Below, piece after piece: positions 25,708 through 37,409 of a stretch of DNA of 41,008 bases. Positions within the stretch are counted from its first letter, which is position 1, and each line of letters starts with the position of its first letter. The stretch is from NCBI GenBank assembly GCA_964455095.1, contig CAYVUV010000089.1:1-41008 (forward strand). Reading direction: 5' to 3'. The translations under genes and the position numbers were made by a program. Under the pieces are notes generated by a model. That model saw only the letters and a program-made list of their open reading frames with translations, ran no database searches and was not told the DNA's origin. This DNA comes from CAYVUV01 sp964455095 (GTDB lineage Bacteria; Desulfobacterota; Binatia; HRBIN30; CADEER01).

Positions 25708-25817
25708 GCCGCGCCGTTCGTTTCACCCGCGTGGGCGCACGCGTTGTCACGCGCCCGCCGTCGTGGCATGCAATCCAAACGGGGCAGCGCGAGTGCCGCC
25801 GCCCGGACGGAGGAGCC

Positions 25818-28064
25818 ATGCCTGCCAGCAGCGACACCAAGTACCGCGTCTGCCCTCTCTGCGAGGCCACCTGCGGCCTGGCCATTGACGTCGCCGACCG
25901 CCGGGTCACCGCAGTGCGCGGCGATGCGGGCGATGTCTTCAGCCGCGGCTTTCTCTGCCCGAAGGGCGTCGCCATCGCGCAACTCGATGCCGACCCCGAC
26001 CGCCTGCGCACGCCGCTGCTGCGCCGCGACGGCGCCCTGGTGCCGGTGTCGTGGGGCGAGGCGTTCGCGGAGATCGAGCGCCGACTGACGGCCATTCTCG
26101 GCGCCCACGGGCCCGACGCCGTCGCCGTCTACCTCGGCAACCCCAACGTCCACAATCTCTCGCTCGCTCTCTACGGCCAGGCGCTGCTGCGCACGCTGCG
26201 GACCAAGAACGTCTACAGCGCCAGCACGGTCGACCAGATCCCCAAGCAGCTCTCCTCCGGGTTGATGTTCGGCACCTTCACCAGCGTCGCCGTGCCCGAC
26301 ATCGACCGCACCGACTTCCTGCTCATGCTCGGCGCCAACCCGCTCGACTCCAACGGCAGCCTGTGGACGGTGCCCGACTTCCCGGTCCGCTTGCGCGCGC
26401 TGCAGGAACGGGGCGGCCGCTGTGTCGTCGTCGATCCGCGCCGCAGCCGCACCGCTGAAGCCGCCGACCAGCATGTCTTCATCCGCCCCGGCACCGACGC
26501 GCACCTGCTCGCCGCCATCGTCCAGACGCTCTTCGCCGAAGGCCTGGTGCGACCCGGGCGGCTCGAGCCGCACATGACGGGTGCCGCCGAGGTCGAGGTG
26601 GCGCTGCAGCCGTTCACGCCCGAGGCCGTCGCCCCGCTGTGCGGCGTACCGGCCGAGGTGACGCGCGATCTGGCGCACCGGCTCGCGGCAGCCGAACGGG
26701 CCGTGGTGTACGGGCGCATCGGCACCTGCACGCAGGAGTTTGGCACGCTCGCCAGCTGGCTGGTCGATGTGTGCAATGCGCTGACCGGCAACCTCGACCG
26801 CGCCGGCGGCGCGATGTTTCCGCTCGCGCCGTGCTTCGCCAGCAACAGTTACGGCGAGCCGGGCGTCGGCCGCGGCGTGCGCACCGGGCGGCGCCACAGC
26901 CGGGTCCGCCATTCACCCGAGGTGCAGGGCGAGCTGCCGGTGGCGTGTCTGGCCGAAGAGATCGAAACACCCGGCGACGGCCAGGTGCGGGCGCTGATCA
27001 CCATCGCCGGCAACCCGGTGCTGAGCACACCCAACGGCGCGCGGCTCAGTCGGGCCCTGGACGGGCTCGAGCTGATGATCAGCCTCGACATCTACGTCAA
27101 CGAGACCACGCGTCATGCGGACGTCATCCTGCCCGGCCTCTCGCCGCTCGAAGAGAGCCACTACGATGTCGTCTTCACGCAGTTTGCCTGCCGCAACGCG
27201 GCGCGCTACTCGCCGCCGGTGTTCGCCCCGCCACCCGACCAGCCGCACGAGTGGGAGACGCTGCTGCGCCTCACCGGCATCGTCGCCGGCCAGGGCGCCG
27301 ACGCCGACCTCGGTCCCTTCGACGACCTGGTGTTGAGCAGCCAGGTGCAGCGCGCCGTCGGTGATCCGCAGTCGCCGGTGTATGGGCGCGACCCGGCCGA
27401 GCTCATGGCGGCGGTGGCGGGACGGCGCGGCCCTGAGCGCGTGCTCGACTTCGCCCTGCGCACCGGGCCCTACGGCGACGGTTTCGGCGCGCGGCCCGAC
27501 GGCCTGAGCCTGGCGGCACTGGAAGCCGCGCCGCACGGCATCGACCTCGGCCCGCTCGAGCCGCGTCTGCCCGCCGGCCTGCGCACGCCGTCGGGCAAGA
27601 TCGAGCTCGCCCCGCCGCTGGTGCTCGGCGACCTGGCGCGCCTGCGCGCCGCGCTCGACACCGCGCCGGCGAACGGCATGCGCTTGATCGGACGGCGCCA
27701 CCTGCGCTCCAACAACTCGTGGATGCACAACTTGCCGTCGCTCGCCGGCGGCCGCGTGCGCTGCACGTTGCAGGTGCACCCGGACGACGCGGCGCGCCTC
27801 GGGCTATCCGACGGCGGCCGCGCCCGTGTCACCTCGCGCGCCAACGCCGTTGAGGTGCCGGTCGAGATCACCGACGCCATCATGGCCGGCGTGGTCAGCA
27901 TCCCGCACGGCTGGGGTCACGACCAGCCCGGCGCGCGCCTCGGCGTCGCCGCTCAGCGCCCGGGGGTGAACAGCAACCTGCTGACCGACGAGCTCGCGCT
28001 CGACCCGCTGTCGGGCAACGCCGTGCTCAACGGAATCCCAGTCACCGTCGAGCCGGCGGTCTGA
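25818..28064 (+). CDS. Molybdopterin-dependent oxidoreductase, DMSO reductase superfamily
   Basis: 748 residues from ATG 25818, two nt after the GGAGGAG at 25809-25815; the Cys motif follows at once. [4Fe-4S] ligands Cys12, Cys15, Cys19 and Cys47 (CPLCEATC ... GFLCPKG). Molybdopterin-binding segments include LMLGANPLDSNG, CVVVDPRRSRTAEAADQHVFIRPGTDAHLLAAI, DVILPGLSPLEE and the C-terminal molydopterin-dinucleotide domain (SNNSWMHNL, VHPDDAARLGLSDGGRARVTS). After NVYSASTVDQ no Cys or Sec occurs at the usual metal-ligand site, so it is unlike formate dehydrogenase or Nap. No Tat signal, so cytoplasmic. No partner iron-sulfur or membrane subunit is adjacent. Substrate unknown. Confidence 0.9.
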   Translation: MPASSDTKYRVCPLCEATCGLAIDVADRRVTAVRGDAGDVFSRGFLCPKGVAIAQLDADPDRLRTPLLRRDGALVPVSWGEAFAEIERRLTAILGAHGPDAVAVYLGNPNVHNLSLALYGQALLRTLRTKNVYSASTVDQIPKQLSSGLMFGTFTSVAVPDIDRTDFLLMLGANPLDSNGSLWTVPDFPVRLRALQERGGRCVVVDPRRSRTAEAADQHVFIRPGTDAHLLAAIVQTLFAEGLVRPGRLEPHMTGAAEVEVALQPFTPEAVAPLCGVPAEVTRDLAHRLAAAERAVVYGRIGTCTQEFGTLASWLVDVCNALTGNLDRAGGAMFPLAPCFASNSYGEPGVGRGVRTGRRHSRVRHSPEVQGELPVACLAEEIETPGDGQVRALITIAGNPVLSTPNGARLSRALDGLELMISLDIYVNETTRHADVILPGLSPLEESHYDVVFTQFACRNAARYSPPVFAPPPDQPHEWETLLRLTGIVAGQGADADLGPFDDLVLSSQVQRAVGDPQSPVYGRDPAELMAAVAGRRGPERVLDFALRTGPYGDGFGARPDGLSLAALEAAPHGIDLGPLEPRLPAGLRTPSGKIELAPPLVLGDLARLRAALDTAPANGMRLIGRRHLRSNNSWMHNLPSLAGGRVRCTLQVHPDDAARLGLSDGGRARVTSRANAVEVPVEITDAIMAGVVSIPHGWGHDQPGARLGVAAQRPGVNSNLLTDELALDPLSGNAVLNGIPVTVEPAV

Positions 28065-28068
28065 GCGC

Positions 28069-28080
28069 CGTTGGCCAACG
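28069..28080 (+). terminator. 12-bp palindrome after the oxidoreductase gene
   Basis: CGTTGGCCAACG starts four nt after the stop codon and is fully self-complementary. Too short in loop to be a good hairpin; it may be a protein-binding site. Low weight. Confidence 0.25.
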
Positions 28081-28120
28081 CCGCAGCACGCACTGACGCT
28101 CGCCAAGGAGTGCCCGCTCG

Positions 28121-28864
28121 ATGGAACTGCTCACCGACCCGCAGGCCTGGATCTCACTGCTGACGCTCACCGCGCTCGAGATCGTCCTCGGCATCGACAA
28201 CATCGTCTTCATCTCGATCCTGGCTGGCAAGCTGCCGGCCGATCAACAGCCGCGCGCCCGGCTGCTCGGCCTGGCCGCCGCGATGCTCACCCGGATCGCG
28301 CTGCTGTTCTCGCTCACCTGGATCATGGGCCTCACCGAGCCGTGGTTCCACGTCCTCGAGCACGGGGTCTCCGGACGCGACCTGATCCTGCTCGCCGGCG
28401 GTCTGTTCCTGATCGGCAAGAGCACTTTCGAGATCCACGACAAGCTCGAGGGCGCCGAAGCGCACGGCTCGACCCGCGGCGCCGCCAACTTCGCCGGCAT
28501 CATCGTGCAGATCATGCTGCTCGATATCGTCTTCTCGCTCGACTCCGTCATCACCGCCATCGGCATGGCGCAACACCTCGAGATCATGGTGGCGGCGGTC
28601 GTCATCGCGGTCGGGTTCATGATGCTGTTCTCCGGCGCCATCAGCGACTTCGTCCACCACCATCCGACGGTCAAGATGCTCGCCCTGAGCTTCCTGCTGC
28701 TGATCGGCGTCACGCTGATCGCCGACGGTCTGGGCCAGCACATCTCGAAGGGGTATATTTACTTTGCCATGGCCTTCTCCGTTTTCGTCGAGATGCTCAA
28801 CTTGCGCATCCGCGGCACGTCGGCCCCGGTCACGCTGCACGAGCCGTACGCCGAGAAGAAATGA
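28121..28864 (+). CDS. TerC-family integral membrane protein
   Basis: 247 residues with seven predicted TM helices. The paired acidic motifs of TerC are clear: ALEIVLGIDNIVFISILAGKLP near the start and IMLLDIVFSLDSVITAIGMAQHLE in the middle, which form the proposed metal path. TerC proteins are linked to tellurite resistance and to manganese loading of exported proteins. No ter genes lie nearby. ATG 28121 has AAGGAG ten nt upstream. The pirin gene starts 10 nt after its stop, so the two and the peptidase gene after them are probably one operon. Confidence 0.93.
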   Translation: MELLTDPQAWISLLTLTALEIVLGIDNIVFISILAGKLPADQQPRARLLGLAAAMLTRIALLFSLTWIMGLTEPWFHVLEHGVSGRDLILLAGGLFLIGKSTFEIHDKLEGAEAHGSTRGAANFAGIIVQIMLLDIVFSLDSVITAIGMAQHLEIMVAAVVIAVGFMMLFSGAISDFVHHHPTVKMLALSFLLLIGVTLIADGLGQHISKGYIYFAMAFSVFVEMLNLRIRGTSAPVTLHEPYAEKK

Positions 28865-28874
28865 GCCGGACAGC

Positions 28875-29570
28875 GTGATTACCCTTCGCCCCGCTGCGGC
28901 ACGCGGTCAGACCCGTATCGACTGGCTCGACAGCCGCCATACCTTCTCGTTCGGCGAGTACCACGATCCGCAACACATGGGCTTCGGCCCGCTGCGCGTG
29001 ATCAACGAAGACCGCGTCGCCCCCGGTGGCGGCTTCGGCACGCACTCGCACCGCGACATGGAGATCATCACCTGGGTGCTGTCGGGCGCGCTGGCGCACA
29101 AGGACAGCCTCGGCAACGGCTCCGTCATCCAGCCCGGCGAGGTACAGCGCATGAGCGCCGGCACCGGCATCGCGCACAGCGAGTTCAACCACTCGCCCGA
29201 CACGCCCGTCCACTTCCTGCAAATCTGGATCATGCCGGCGCGGCGCGGACTGCCGCCCGGCTACGAGCAGCGCCTGGTAACGTCCGGTCCACACCGCCCG
29301 CTGCGGCTCATCGCTTCGCCGGACGGCCGCGACGGCAGCGCCACCGTGCACCAGACCGCCTGGGTCTATGCCATCGGACTGGGCGCGGGCGACCGCCTCG
29401 TGCATCCGCTGCCCGCCGGCCGACAGGCGTGGCTGCAGGTGACGCGCGGCTCCCTCCAACTCGGCAGCCTCGAGATAGGCGCCGGCGACGGCGCCGCCAT
29501 CGCGGACGAGCGGCAGATCGAGCTGCACGCGAACGGCGCGGCCGACGCGTTGCTCTTCGAGCTCGCGTGA
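28875..29570 (+). CDS. Pirin-family protein, YhhW-like (putative quercetin 2,3-dioxygenase)
   Basis: 231 residues, the exact size of YhhW-type pirins, from GTG 28875. N-terminus ITLRPAAARGQTRIDWLDSRHTFSFGEYHDPQHMGFGPLRVINED is diagnostic. Metal-binding residues of the N-terminal cupin: THSHRDMEI and IAHSEFNHS. GTGIAHSE and FLQIWIMP are conserved. Family members bind Fe or Ni; quercetinase activity has been shown for some, the physiological role is unclear. A longer upstream frame overlaps terC and is rejected. It is 10 nt after terC, and its stop overlaps the peptidase start by 4 nt. Confidence 0.92.
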   Translation: MITLRPAAARGQTRIDWLDSRHTFSFGEYHDPQHMGFGPLRVINEDRVAPGGGFGTHSHRDMEIITWVLSGALAHKDSLGNGSVIQPGEVQRMSAGTGIAHSEFNHSPDTPVHFLQIWIMPARRGLPPGYEQRLVTSGPHRPLRLIASPDGRDGSATVHQTAWVYAIGLGAGDRLVHPLPAGRQAWLQVTRGSLQLGSLEIGAGDGAAIADERQIELHANGAADALLFELA

Positions 29571-31240
29571 AGCGAGAGACAGGCGCCGGCGTGTTGCGAC
29601 GCGCGCTCCTCACCGCCGCCCTTCTCGGCCTCGCCGCGTGCGCCGCGAGGAAACCGCTGGCTCCGCCCGCCGATGTGGTCGGCGACGAAGCGGCGCGCCG
29701 CATCACGGTCGACACGCTCGCCGCGCCGATTCGCTTCCTCTCCGACGACCTCCTCGAAGGCCGCGCCCCGGGCACGCGCGGCGACGCGCTGGCGCGCCTG
29801 TACATCAAGGAGCAGATGCAGTCGCTCGGCCTGCGCCCGGGCGGTGCCGACGGCAGCTGGGAACAGCCCGTCGAGCTGGTCGGCGTCACGACGACCGCAC
29901 CGGCACGCTGGGGTTTCGCCGGACCGCTCGGCCGTATGCAACTGACCAACCGCGAGGAGTTCGTCGCCGTCAGCCCGCAGCTGAAGCCCGCGGTGGCGAT
30001 CAACGGCGCCGAGCTGGTGTTCGTCGGCTATGGCATCGAAGCACCGGAATACGACTGGGACGATTTCAAAGGCGTGGACGTACGCGGCAAGGTGTTGGTG
30101 ATGCTCAACAACGACCCGGACTGGGATCCGGGGCTGTTCGCCGGCAAGCGCCGCCTGTACTACGGGCGCTGGACCTACAAGTACGAGAGCGCCGCCCGCC
30201 ACGGCGCGCGCGGCGCCATCATCATTCACACCGACGCCTCGGCGGGCTACCCGTGGCAGACCGTGCAAACGTCGTGGAGCGGTGAGAACTCGCGCCTGCC
30301 CGGCGACGGCGCGCCCGAGGTGCCGGTGCACGCGTGGGTGACCGAGGACGCCGCCGCGCGCCTGGTCGCGCTCGGCGGCCGCGACCTCGCCGCGCTGGTC
30401 GATGCGGCCCGGCGGCGCGACTTCCGCCCCGTGCCGCTCAAGGTCACGACCTCGCTGCAGCTGCGCAACAAACAGCGCCGCTATCGCACCGCCAACGTGC
30501 TCGGTGTCCTGCCCGGTGGCGATCCGGCGCTGGCCGAGCAGTTCGTCGTCTACACCGCGCACCACGACCACCTCGGCGTGCAGCCGCGCGGCAAGGGCAA
30601 GGACGCGATCTACAACGGCGCGCTCGACAATGCGTCCGGGGTCGCGCAGATGCTCGCCGTGGCGCGCGCGTTCACTGCCCTGCCCGACGCGCCGCGGCGC
30701 TCGATTCTCTTCCTCGCCGTCGCCGCCGAGGAGCAGGGCCTGCTCGGCTCGGCGTACTACTGTCGCCATCCCACCGTGCCCCCGGTGCGCCTGGTCGCCA
30801 ATCTCAACATCGACGGCGGCAACATCTGGGGTCGCACCCGCGACGTCACCGCCGTCGGCTTCGGCAAGTCGACGCTCGACGCCGTCGCCGAGGCGGCGGC
30901 CGACGCACAAGGCCGCACCTACGGCGACGACCCGTTCCCCGAGCGCGGCCATTTCTACCGCTCCGACCAGTTCAACTTCGCCCGCATCGGCGTGCCGGCG
31001 CTCTTCCTCAACGAAGGGCTCGACTTCGTCGGCCGTCCGCCCGACTGGGGCCGCGCCCAGGTCGACGCCTGGCTGGAGCAACACTACCACCAGCCCAGCG
31101 ACCAGATCGACGCGACCTGGGTCCTCGACGGCATGGTCGACGACGCCCGCCTCCTGTTCGCCATCGGCCGGCGGATTGCCGACACCGATCGGCCACCACG
31201 CTGGCTCCCCGGCGACGAGTTCGAAGCGGTCAAGCGCTAG
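29567..31240 (+). CDS. M28-family zinc peptidase, lipoprotein
   Basis: 557 residues from GTG 29567 (overlapping the pirin stop, GTGA); GTG 29591 is an alternative. The N-terminus LLTAALLGLAAC is a lipobox with Cys near residue 25, so it is a membrane-anchored lipoprotein. A PA domain (about 125-280) is inserted before the catalytic domain. Zinc ligands of the M28 type: His in AHHDHLG, Asp in NGALDNASG, catalytic Glu pair in AVAAEEQGLLGS, Asp in LNIDGGN and His in YHQPSDQ near the end. Likely an aminopeptidase in the periplasm or on the outer membrane. Probably co-transcribed with terC and pirin. Confidence 0.92.
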   Translation: MKRETGAGVLRRALLTAALLGLAACAARKPLAPPADVVGDEAARRITVDTLAAPIRFLSDDLLEGRAPGTRGDALARLYIKEQMQSLGLRPGGADGSWEQPVELVGVTTTAPARWGFAGPLGRMQLTNREEFVAVSPQLKPAVAINGAELVFVGYGIEAPEYDWDDFKGVDVRGKVLVMLNNDPDWDPGLFAGKRRLYYGRWTYKYESAARHGARGAIIIHTDASAGYPWQTVQTSWSGENSRLPGDGAPEVPVHAWVTEDAAARLVALGGRDLAALVDAARRRDFRPVPLKVTTSLQLRNKQRRYRTANVLGVLPGGDPALAEQFVVYTAHHDHLGVQPRGKGKDAIYNGALDNASGVAQMLAVARAFTALPDAPRRSILFLAVAAEEQGLLGSAYYCRHPTVPPVRLVANLNIDGGNIWGRTRDVTAVGFGKSTLDAVAEAAADAQGRTYGDDPFPERGHFYRSDQFNFARIGVPALFLNEGLDFVGRPPDWGRAQVDAWLEQHYHQPSDQIDATWVLDGMVDDARLLFAIGRRIADTDRPPRWLPGDEFEAVKR

Positions 31241-31268
31241 CGCCGCCGGCCGCGGCGTCGATCGCTAG

Positions 31269-31298
31269 TTGACAACTATACTCCAAAGACACTACTGT
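31269..31298 (+). promoter_or_regulatory. Putative recQ promoter in an AT-rich patch
   Basis: TTGACA (31269-31274) and TACTGT (31293-31298) with an 18-nt spacer, in a short AT-rich island within GC-rich DNA, 53 nt before ATG 31351. The -35 is perfect, and the -10 keeps TA---T. A good but unproven promoter. Confidence 0.5.
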
Positions 31299-31350
31299 TC
31301 GATCCCGATCGAATCGCCTCAACCGAGCCACTTCCGATGTCTGGTATCGC

Positions 31351-33567
31351 ATGAGTCACTCCCCGTCCCTTTCCCCCGCCGTGCGCCCGCGCGTGCTCGC
31401 CACGCTGCGCCGCTACTGGGGCTTCGACGCCTTGCGCCCCCTGCAGGAGGAAGCCATCGCCGCCGGGCTCGCCCAGCGCGATTCGCTGGTGGTGCTGCCG
31501 ACGGGGGGCGGCAAGTCGCTGTGCTACCAGATCCCGCCGGCGGTGGCCGAACGGACCGACATCGTCGTCTCGCCGCTGATCTCGCTCATGAAGGATCAGG
31601 TCGATGGGTTGCGCGCCGCCGGCTATCCGGCGGCGGCCCTGCACAGCGGCCTCGACAGCGCCGAGCTCCGCGCCGTCGAGGCCGGCATGGCAAGCGGCGC
31701 CTTCCGTCTCGTCTTCGCCGCGCCCGAACGGCTGCTGGCGCCGCGTTTTCTCGAATGGATCGAGCGCGCCGGCATCGGCGCCTTCTCGGTCGACGAAGCG
31801 CACTGCATCAGCCACTGGGGTCACGACTTCCGGCCCGAGTACCGCCAGCTGGCCGCCCTCACCTCGCGCCTGCCGAAGGCGAGCGTGCACGCCTACACGG
31901 CCACGGCGACCGAGCGCGTCCGGGCCGACATCGCCGTGCAGCTGCGCCTGCGCGATCCACTGCTGCTGGTCGGCACCTTCGACCGCCCCAACCTCACCTA
32001 TCGCGTCGTGCCGCGCGTCGACGTGCGCGCGCAGACGCTCGACGTGCTCGGCCGCCACGCCGGCCAGGCCGCCATCGTCTACTGCCTGAGCCGGCGCGAC
32101 ACCGAGAGCTTGTCCGACTGGCTGAAGAGCCAGGGCGTGCGATGCGGCCACTACCACGCCGGACTCGAAGCGGCGGAGCGCCGCGACACGCAGGAGGCAT
32201 TCGCCGAGGAGCGGCTCGACGTCGTCGTCGCCACCGTGGCGTTCGGCATGGGTATCGACCGCAGCGACGTGCGCTGCGTCGTGCACGCGGCGCTGCCCAA
32301 ATCGATCGAGCACTACCAGCAGGAGACCGGCCGCGCGGGCCGCGACGGCCTGGAGGCCGAGTGCGTGCTGCTGTACTCGCCGGCCGACGTGATGCGCATC
32401 GAATCGCTGTTGCAGAAGAGCGCCCGCGAGGTCGAGGGCGCCGAGGACGTAGAAACGGCGGGCCATGCGCTGCTCAACGAGATGCGCCGCTTCGCCACCG
32501 GTTTGCGCTGCCGCCACAAGAGCTTGTCGGAGTACTTCGGCCAGGCTTACCCGCGCCCGCACTGCGGCGCCTGCGACGTGTGCCTGGAGGAGGTCGAAGG
32601 CGTGGCGGACGCCACGGTGACGGCGCAGAAGATCCTCTCGTGCATCGCGCGCGCCGGCGAGCGCTTCGGCGCCACGCACGTGGTCGACATCCTCGTCGGC
32701 GCCGACACCGCGCGCGTGCGGCAGTGGCAGCACGAGGGGCTGAGCACGTTCGGGCTGCTCAAGGACCAGCCGCGCAAGGCCGTCACCAGCCTGCTCTACC
32801 AGCTCATCGACCAGGGCCTCGTCGAGCGCACCGGCGGCGAGCGCCCGGTGCTGCGCTTGAACGAACGCTCATGGGCGGTGATGCGCGGCCAGCAGGCAGT
32901 GCGGCTGGTGCAACCCAAGGCGGGGCCGGTCGCCGCGGCGCGCTTCGACGAGGCCTCCTGGGCAGGCGTCGACCGCGGCCTGTTCGAGAGCCTGCGCGAT
33001 TTCCGCCGCCGGCTCGCCGAGGCGCGCGGCGTGCCGCCCTACGTGATCTTCAACGATGCGACGCTGCGCGATCTGGCGCGCAGTCGGCCGAGCTCACTGC
33101 CCGGACTCGCCCTGGTGCGCGGCATCGGCGAGCGCAAGCTGCAGGATCTCGGCGCCGCGTTGCTCGAGCACATCGCGGGCTACTGCGCCGCGCACGGCGT
33201 GCCGCGCGACGTCGCGCGCGACCCAACGCAGCGCCCGGCGGCGCCGGCGCGGCGCAGCGCGGTGCCCGACGCGGCGCTGGCGCTCTTCGCCCGCGGCGCC
33301 AGCATCGAGGAGGCGATGCAGGCGCTCGACCGCGCGCGCAGCACGACGATGGGCTACCTCGCGTCCTACATCGAAGCGAACGACCCCGAGCGCATCGACG
33401 CGTGGATCAGTCCTCACACCTACCGCCAGATCACCGACGCCGCGGCCGCTGTCGGCAGCGAGCGCCTGAAACCCATCTTTCAACACCTCGGCGGCCGCAT
33501 CTCGTACGACGACATTCGCCTGGTGCTGGCCCACCGGGCGCGGCGCGGCGGCCCCGTGCGAGTCTGA
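31351..33567 (+). CDS. recQ: ATP-dependent DNA helicase RecQ
   Basis: 738 residues. SF2 motifs: YWGFDALRPLQEEAI (motif 0), PTGGGKS (50-56), DEAH 148-151 (VDEAHCISHWGHDFRPEYR), TATATERV, FDRPNLTYRV, ATVAFGMGIDRSDVR and QETGRAGRDG. Then the zinc-binding module CRHKSL...CGACDVC, RQC winged helix, an HRDC domain (FESLRDFRRRLAEARGVPPYVIFND), and a C-terminal HTH_40-like segment (ALALFARGASIEEAMQAL) as in longer RecQ proteins. It is the 3'-5' helicase of recombination and replication-fork repair. ATG 31351 is chosen because the motif-0 region follows after 20 residues. Its own promoter is probable; no partner gene in the run. Confidence 0.95.
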   Translation: MSHSPSLSPAVRPRVLATLRRYWGFDALRPLQEEAIAAGLAQRDSLVVLPTGGGKSLCYQIPPAVAERTDIVVSPLISLMKDQVDGLRAAGYPAAALHSGLDSAELRAVEAGMASGAFRLVFAAPERLLAPRFLEWIERAGIGAFSVDEAHCISHWGHDFRPEYRQLAALTSRLPKASVHAYTATATERVRADIAVQLRLRDPLLLVGTFDRPNLTYRVVPRVDVRAQTLDVLGRHAGQAAIVYCLSRRDTESLSDWLKSQGVRCGHYHAGLEAAERRDTQEAFAEERLDVVVATVAFGMGIDRSDVRCVVHAALPKSIEHYQQETGRAGRDGLEAECVLLYSPADVMRIESLLQKSAREVEGAEDVETAGHALLNEMRRFATGLRCRHKSLSEYFGQAYPRPHCGACDVCLEEVEGVADATVTAQKILSCIARAGERFGATHVVDILVGADTARVRQWQHEGLSTFGLLKDQPRKAVTSLLYQLIDQGLVERTGGERPVLRLNERSWAVMRGQQAVRLVQPKAGPVAAARFDEASWAGVDRGLFESLRDFRRRLAEARGVPPYVIFNDATLRDLARSRPSSLPGLALVRGIGERKLQDLGAALLEHIAGYCAAHGVPRDVARDPTQRPAAPARRSAVPDAALALFARGASIEEAMQALDRARSTTMGYLASYIEANDPERIDAWISPHTYRQITDAAAAVGSERLKPIFQHLGGRISYDDIRLVLAHRARRGGPVRV

Positions 33568-33607
33568 TCGGCTCGCTGTCCCAGGCCGGACCGCCCAACG
33601 GCGCGCC

Positions 33608-33663
33608 GGCACTATAAGTGCCAGATCCTCCAAACCGACGTTGGGGTAACAAGGTTACGCCCC
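33608..33663 (+). promoter_or_regulatory. Inverted repeats between recQ and the receiver gene
   Basis: GGCACT (33608-33613) and AGTGCC (33617-33622) form a perfect palindrome around ATA, 40 nt after the recQ stop. A second, imperfect repeat GGGGTAAC / GTTACGCCCC spans 33643-33663 with a GC bulge. Operator or terminator; no T-run. The rest of 33568-33778 shows no clear promoter. Confidence 0.35.
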
Positions 33664-33778
33664 GCGTAAGATCTGCACGGAACGGCGCCCCGTGTGAATG
33701 CATGCGACGTGGCCGCCCGCGGAAGTTTGGAACGCGCGGATCCGCCAGTGGTCTGCCCTTTGCTCAATTTCGGTCGGT

Positions 33779-34273
33779 ATGGATCGCACTCCACAAGAAG
33801 ATGATTGGCCGAACACACCGCAATTGTTTCGCGTGTTGGTGGTGGACGACCAAGAAGACCAGCGCATACTGATCGGTTGCACGTTGGACACCTCGAAGCT
33901 TGCCGTCTCGGTGAGGACGACTTCCAATGGCCAGGACGCGCTCGAGTTGGCGCAGTCCGAACCGTTCCACCTGATCCTGCTCGACGTCATGATGCCCGAC
34001 ATGAATGGCTTCGAAGTGTGCACCCGCCTGCGAGCAAACATCCGGACTGCCTTCATTCCGGTCATCATGCTGACCGGGCTGGCCGACAGCGCCAGCCGCG
34101 AACAGGGGTTCCGAGCCGGAACCGACGACTATGTCCTCAAGCCGTTTGACGCCGCCGACCTCTTGACCCGTGTGGAAAGGGTCCTCGAGCGCACGTACGG
34201 AGCGAGCTTGTCCGTACCGGATGCGGCTCGGAGGGGTCCGGCCCCGGGCGCGCAGAAGACGATGGACGGGTAG
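33779..34273 (+). CDS. Stand-alone response regulator receiver protein
   Basis: 164 residues, start ATG 33779 (weak ribosome-binding site; a GTG or ATG upstream would add a tail with no homology). Receiver domain about residues 20-140: acidic pocket VVDDQED, phospho-acceptor Asp69 (LILLDVMMPDMNGFE), switch Thr in IMLTG and Lys121 (YVLKPFD). No output domain; a ~25-residue Pro/Ala-rich tail follows. It sits 5 nt before the hybrid kinase, so the pair should work as a phosphorelay, with this protein as an acceptor of the kinase's HPt phosphate (inference). Confidence 0.9.
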   Translation: MDRTPQEDDWPNTPQLFRVLVVDDQEDQRILIGCTLDTSKLAVSVRTTSNGQDALELAQSEPFHLILLDVMMPDMNGFEVCTRLRANIRTAFIPVIMLTGLADSASREQGFRAGTDDYVLKPFDAADLLTRVERVLERTYGASLSVPDAARRGPAPGAQKTMDG

Positions 34274-34278
34274 AAGCC

Positions 34279-37401
<3,123 letters not shown>

Positions 37402-37409
37402 GTCCGCTC

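Noticed and set aside
31276..32733. A 485-codon minus-strand frame
   Set aside because: Antisense to recQ, whose helicase motifs are complete.
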